Origin: Gammaproteobacteria bacterium | GTDB taxonomy: Bacteria > Pseudomonadota > Gammaproteobacteria > Ga0077536 | Assembly: GCA_024235015.1 (NCBI GenBank) | Contig: JACKNG010000001.1 | Span: 744,001 to 808,000 of the forward strand | Length of the DNA stretch: 64,000 nt | Direction of reading: 5' to 3' | Shown here: piece after piece, positions 60,419-64,000 of the stretch | Layout: each line of letters starts with the position of its first letter | Position numbering within the stretch: position 1 is the stretch's first letter | Notes under the pieces: model-generated | What the model was told of the DNA's origin: nothing | Seen by the model: only the letters and a program-made list of their open reading frames with translations | Databases searched by the model: none | Made by a program: the position numbers and the translations under genes

Positions 60419-61657
60419 TCAGGCCATCCACACGCCGGCCGCGTTCGAGCGGTGACCGAGCGCGGTGTAGGCGGCATCGACCAGCGCCTGGCCGCGGTCG
60501 TTGAGCAGGATGCCGGTCCCCATGCGGTTCATGACGTAGCCGAAACTCAGGCGGCACTCGGGATCGGCGAAGCCGAGCGAACCGCCGGCGCCGACGTGAC
60601 CGAAGGCGGCCTCGGACAGGATCACGCTCGAATTGACCACGTTCGGCACGCGCCGGTTGTCCATCGACTTCATGTAACCGAGGGCAAAGCGCGTCGGCAC
60701 CAGCAGGGTGGCGTCGTCGTGCGAGGCCATCGACACCCGGCCCATGCGCGCCAGGGTGTCGGCGCCGACCAGGCGCACCCCGCCCAGGCTGCCGCCGTTG
60801 GCGAGCGGCGCGTACATGCCGGCCAGGCCGCGCGCGTTGGTGATGCCGTTGGCCGAGCCGATCTCGGCGCGGTGGCAGGCCGGCGCGTTGGCGTCGACGA
60901 GCAGGAAGTCGCGCATGAAGAGCTTGGTCGGCGTCTCGGCCGCGGCCAGCGCGGCCTGCACGAAGCGGGTGGCGAGCCACGGCTCGTCGGGTTCGGCGGC
61001 GATCATCGACGCGATGCGCGACTCGACCGCGGCCGGCGCGCCGATCCAGAAATCGATGCCGAGCGGGCGCGCGACCTCGTCGTCGAAATAGCGTCCCAGG
61101 CGGCGCCCGCTGGCGCGATGGACCAGTTCACCCACCGTCCAGGCCATGCTGATGGCGTGGTAACCACCGCGCGTGCCCGGCTCCCAGAAGGCCGGTTCGG
61201 CGGCGACGCGCTCGACCATGTAGTCGTAGTCGTAAAAGCCGTCCGCCTTGACCTTGCCGCGCACGTGCGGCACGCCGGCGGAATGGTCGAGGGTCATGGC
61301 GACACGCGCCGCCTCCTTGCCGCCTTGGCCGAACTCGGGCCAGTAGTCGGTGACCGGGGCGTCGAGGTCGAGCTGGCCGCGGTCGGCGAGCAGGTGCGCG
61401 CACAGCGCCATCGCGCCCTTGGTCGAGGAGAACACCGTGCACAGGGTGTCGGCCTGCCACGGCGTCCCGCCACGCGCGGTGTGCCCGCCCCACAGGTCGA
61501 CGACGGTGCGCCCCTCGAGCGTCAACGCGCAACTCGCGCCGACTTCGTCGCGCCGTTCGAAGTTGTCGACGAAGGCCGCGACGACGGCGCCGAAGCGGCT
61601 GTCGTAGCGTCCGCAGACGCGCCCCGCGGCGGTCTCGCGATCGATGTGCTGGTCCAT
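60419..61657 (-). CDS. Serine hydrolase, class C beta-lactamase/EstB family
   Basis: 412 aa from ATG 61657 (GGGGAGGGGAG). Penicillin-recognising fold: SxxK in TVFSSTKGAMAL (~75), a Tyr motif in GGYHAISMAWTVGEL (~160), and a late HVGAGGS in place of KTG, as in EstB-like esterases. No signal peptide, so probably a cytoplasmic esterase or peptidase rather than a resistance enzyme. Located between selB (20 bp) and the membrane protein; cotranscription is likely, with no known functional link to selenium. Confidence 0.88.
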   Translation of the reverse strand: MDQHIDRETAAGRVCGRYDSRFGAVVAAFVDNFERRDEVGASCALTLEGRTVVDLWGGHTARGGTPWQADTLCTVFSSTKGAMALCAHLLADRGQLDLDAPVTDYWPEFGQGGKEAARVAMTLDHSAGVPHVRGKVKADGFYDYDYMVERVAAEPAFWEPGTRGGYHAISMAWTVGELVHRASGRRLGRYFDDEVARPLGIDFWIGAPAAVESRIASMIAAEPDEPWLATRFVQAALAAAETPTKLFMRDFLLVDANAPACHRAEIGSANGITNARGLAGMYAPLANGGSLGGVRLVGADTLARMGRVSMASHDDATLLVPTRFALGYMKSMDNRRVPNVVNSSVILSEAAFGHVGAGGSLGFADPECRLSFGYVMNRMGTGILLNDRGQALVDAAYTALGHRSNAAGVWMA

Positions 61658-61677
61658 CTCTCCCCTCCCCTGTGGGT

Positions 61678-63582
61678 TCAGGATCCGCGCAGGACGATGC
61701 GGACCTGGCCGTGCCGGCGCGTCACGCCGACCTTGTCGAAGTATTCCAGGATCTCGACCACGGCATTACGGCCGATGCCGCTGGCGTCGCGGAAGTCGGC
61801 TACCGAGAACACGCCGTCCGGGCGCGCCGCGGCGATGTCCCGCACCATCGCCTCCAGCCGCGCGACGCTCCCCGGCAGCATGTAGCGCTTGTCGCTGATG
61901 CGCACCAGGTAGCCCTGCTGCGCCGAGCGCGCGAGGAAGGCCTGCAGGGGCTTGAGCTCGATGCGCAGGGTTTCGAGCATGTCGTGCACCACCGGCGTCT
62001 TGAGATCGGCGCGGTCGAGCAGGCGCTCGACGCGGCGCCACAGGGCCTCGTCGGCCGCCGAGCGCTTGACCGCGTGGCCGGGCCGGCGCAGCAGGCCACC
62101 GACGCGCTCGACCGTGCCGGCCGCGACGCAGGCCTCGATGACCAGTGCCAGCAATTGCGCCGGTACCGGCTCGGCGAGGCGGTCGGCCAGCTCGGCCACG
62201 CTGGCCCCGGGGCGGTCGGGTTGCGCGGCATGCCAGGCCGCGAGGGCCGGCGCGACCGCGGCGGTCAGCGCACTCCAGCGCGCGTGGTCGAAGGCGAGGC
62301 GTCGCCCCGCGTGCTCGATGACCACGGCTGCCGCCGTCGCCGGCAAGGCCGCCGCGGCGGCGGGTTCGAGGTTCCAGGCCTGGGCGAAGCGGGTCAGGTC
62401 GACCCCGCCCGGCTGGGCCGCCAGCGCGGCGGCGAAGGCGGCCTCGAGCGGCTCCGCGCACATCGCCTCGAGCATGGCCAGGCGCTCGCGCCGCGAGCGG
62501 CCGCGGATTTCCGGCAACGGATCGCGCACCACGCCGCCGCCGAGCGTGCGCCGTGCCGACTGGTCGCGCAGCACCAGGTGGTCGCCGCGCACCGCGTGCA
62601 GCTCGCGGTCGAGCAGCAACTGCACCGGTGCGCTCGCGCCCGCTTCGATGGCGCGGCCGTCGAAGGTGACGACGCGCCCGGTGACGTCGGTCGCGCCGAT
62701 GTGCACGTGCACCGGCGTGCGGTTGGCGAGCGCGCGCGACTCGCTCGCCAGCACGCGGATGTCGGCATCGAGGCGGCGGCTGACGCAGGCCGCCGGCGCC
62801 GCCACGATCCAGTCGCCACGCTTCGGCTCGTGATCGCGCAGGCCGGCACCGGCGAGGTTGAGCGCGCAGCGCTGCCCGGCCTGGGCACGCGCAGCCTCGC
62901 GGTTCTGGGCATGGATGCCGCGCACGCGCAGCTCGCCGCCGTGCGGCAGGTGGACGACCGCGGCCTCGAGTTCGACCGCGCCGCTGAACACCGTGCCGGT
63001 GACCACCCGCCCAGCCCCCTTGAGCAGGAAACTGCGATCGACGGCCAGGCGGAAATTGCCCGTCACCGCGCGCGGCGGCAGGCGGCGCGCGCAGTCCAGC
63101 AGGTGCTCGCGCAACGTTTCGATGCCCTCGCCGGTGACCGCCGAGACCGGCACCACCGGGCTGCCGGCGAGCGCGGTCGGCGCCAGCAGCGCGGCACAGC
63201 GCGCCTCGAGTTCGGCCACGCGCGCCGCCTCCACGCGATCGATCTTGGTCAGCGCCACCACCCCGCGGGTGACCCCGAGCAGGTCGAGAATGGCGAGATG
63301 CTCGGCGGTCTGCGGCATGGGGCCGTCGTCGGCGGCGACGATGAACAACACCACGTCGATGCCGCTCACCCCGGCGACCATGGTGCGGATGAATTTCTCG
63401 TGGCCGGGCACGTCGACGAAGCCGGTCACCGAACCGTCGCCGAGGTCACGGTAGGCGAAGCCGAGATCGATGGTCAGGCCCCGCGCTTTCTCTTCCGGCA
63501 GGCGGTCGGTATCGGTACCGGTGAGCGCCTTGACCAGCAGGGTCTTACCGTGGTCGACGTGGCCCGCGGTGGCGACGATCAC
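61678..63582 (-). CDS. selB: Selenocysteine-specific elongation factor SelB
   Basis: 634 aa from GTG 63582 (overlapping the selA stop). The EF-Tu-like GTPase has G1 AGHVDHGKT, G3 DVPGHEKF and G4 LTKID, followed by beta-barrel domains II-III. The C-terminal ~270 residues contain the winged-helix repeats that bind the SECIS hairpin (last repeat ends ILEYFDKVGVTRRHG). Delivers Sec-tRNA-Sec to SECIS-marked UGA codons such as that at 58720. Length is normal. Confidence 0.95.
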   Translation of the reverse strand: MIVATAGHVDHGKTLLVKALTGTDTDRLPEEKARGLTIDLGFAYRDLGDGSVTGFVDVPGHEKFIRTMVAGVSGIDVVLFIVAADDGPMPQTAEHLAILDLLGVTRGVVALTKIDRVEAARVAELEARCAALLAPTALAGSPVVPVSAVTGEGIETLREHLLDCARRLPPRAVTGNFRLAVDRSFLLKGAGRVVTGTVFSGAVELEAAVVHLPHGGELRVRGIHAQNREAARAQAGQRCALNLAGAGLRDHEPKRGDWIVAAPAACVSRRLDADIRVLASESRALANRTPVHVHIGATDVTGRVVTFDGRAIEAGASAPVQLLLDRELHAVRGDHLVLRDQSARRTLGGGVVRDPLPEIRGRSRRERLAMLEAMCAEPLEAAFAAALAAQPGGVDLTRFAQAWNLEPAAAAALPATAAAVVIEHAGRRLAFDHARWSALTAAVAPALAAWHAAQPDRPGASVAELADRLAEPVPAQLLALVIEACVAAGTVERVGGLLRRPGHAVKRSAADEALWRRVERLLDRADLKTPVVHDMLETLRIELKPLQAFLARSAQQGYLVRISDKRYMLPGSVARLEAMVRDIAAARPDGVFSVADFRDASGIGRNAVVEILEYFDKVGVTRRHGQVRIVLRGS

Positions 63583-64000
63583 GCGGTCGTCTCCGCGCTG
63601 CCCAGCAGCGCCAGCTGGTCGGTGAAGCCGGCCTCGTTGTCGAGGCAGCGCAGGTCGAACACCAGCGCACCGTCGGCGACGCGGCCGACGACCGGCAGCG
63701 GCAGGGCACGGAAGCGCGCCGCCAGGCGTTCGGGCGCACGGCCGCCGGCACCCGGCCGGCGCACCGCGAGGCCGGCGCTGGGCAGGCTCTCGATCGGCAG
63801 TGCGCCACTGCCGATCTGGCTGGTGCAGGCGACGACCTCGACGGCGTAGCCGGTGCCCAGCGCGACGGCGAGCGGCGCGCGCAGGCGTGCCGCCTGGGCC
63901 TGGATGTCGGCCTGGCTGCGGCTGAGCAGGCGCAGGGTCGGCAGGCGCGTGGCCAGGCTCGCCGGGTCGGCATACAGGCGCAGCACCGCACCGAGCGCGG
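63579..64000 (-). CDS. selA: L-seryl-tRNA(Sec) selenium transferase, C-terminal part
   Basis: The 3' ~140 codons; the frame is open to the window edge. The sequence ALGAVLRLYADP, LPTLRLLSRSQADI, TSQIGSGALPIESLPSAGLA and ARFRALPLPVVGRVADGALV is the conserved C-terminus of SelA, the PLP enzyme converting Ser-tRNA-Sec to Sec-tRNA-Sec with selenophosphate. The PLP lysine lies in the missing part. It overlaps selB by GTGA, the usual selA-selB order. Confidence 0.93.
   Translation of the reverse strand, partial: ALGAVLRLYADPASLATRLPTLRLLSRSQADIQAQAARLRAPLAVALGTGYAVEVVACTSQIGSGALPIESLPSAGLAVRRPGAGGRAPERLAARFRALPLPVVGRVADGALVFDLRCLDNEAGFTDQLALLGSAETTA

Noticed and set aside
60419..61657. Beta-lactam resistance gene
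   Set aside because: It lacks a signal peptide and the KTG motif; EstB-like esterase is the better reading.

Overview
The window is a very GC-rich (by eye about 70%) chromosomal segment from a Gram-negative bacterium. TamA/TamB, a NhaB-type Na+/H+ antiporter, a PEP-CTERM-like exported protein and the type of sulfide regulator suggest a gammaproteobacterium, perhaps a hydrocarbon- or xenobiotic-degrading lineage. That placement is inference, because there is no rRNA or ribosomal protein here. Genes are densely packed, often with 4-bp ATGA/GTGA/TTGA stop-start overlaps.

Layout. 1-1677: glycogen synthesis (glgA 5' part, glgC). 1.9-4.1 kb: a BigR/SqrR-like ArsR repressor diverging from a persulfide dioxygenase-like metallo-beta-lactamase protein, plus a second MBL-like protein. 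4.25-4.92: a CbiM-like membrane protein, then palindromic repeats. 5.3-10.2 (minus): a five-gene cassette with a stand-alone PEP-utilising 'mobile' phosphohistidine domain, two unrecognised proteins, an SDR and a tyrosine-phosphatase-like protein. 10.4-11.6: esterase plus exported cupin. 11.9-22.4 (minus): a defence island, a type I restriction-modification operon (hsdM - AlbA-domain protein - hsdS - hsdR) with a Septu-like ptuA-ptuB pair between hsdS and hsdR. 22.6-29.7: MazG, a complete soluble diiron monooxygenase operon (alpha, beta, coupling protein, reductase) and a slipin/NfeD pair. 29.9-37.3: a hydantoinase/oxoprolinase (hyuA-hyuB) plus aminotransferase operon, diverging from a GntR regulator plus second aminotransferase. 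37.3-40.1: PEP-CTERM-like protein, DMT exporter, cyclase-family hydrolase. 40.1-43.6: 126-bp tandem repeats, a protein kinase/PP2C pair, a SET protein, a GST and a second palindromic repeat cluster. 43.8-54.2: TPP enzyme, TamB/TamA, TauD-family dioxygenase, fatty-acid desaturase, cupin.

54.4-64.0 is a selenium locus: a selD fused to an NADH-dehydrogenase-like flavoprotein, nhaB, a peroxiredoxin-like selenoprotein whose reading frame is interrupted by one in-frame UGA, tRNA-Sec (anticodon TCA) 31 bp upstream of it, a membrane protein, a serine hydrolase, selB and the 3' part of selA. The selenoprotein looks like two separate ORFs unless UGA is read as selenocysteine. A hairpin with the shape and spacing of a bacterial SECIS follows the UGA.

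How the parts relate. The selenium genes form one functional set: SelD makes selenophosphate, SelA converts Ser-tRNA-Sec to Sec-tRNA-Sec, and SelB delivers it to the UGA in the adjacent target. In the defence island, the ptu pair occupies the position that the anticodon nuclease gene prrC holds in the EcoprrI operon, which suggests a back-up response tied to restriction. The diiron monooxygenase, SDR, TPP enzyme, hydantoinase and aminotransferases suggest versatile organic-substrate catabolism. The most novel items are the selenoprotein, the Septu-in-hsd arrangement, the split phosphotransferase cassette and a directional palindromic repeat family confined to two convergent gene junctions.
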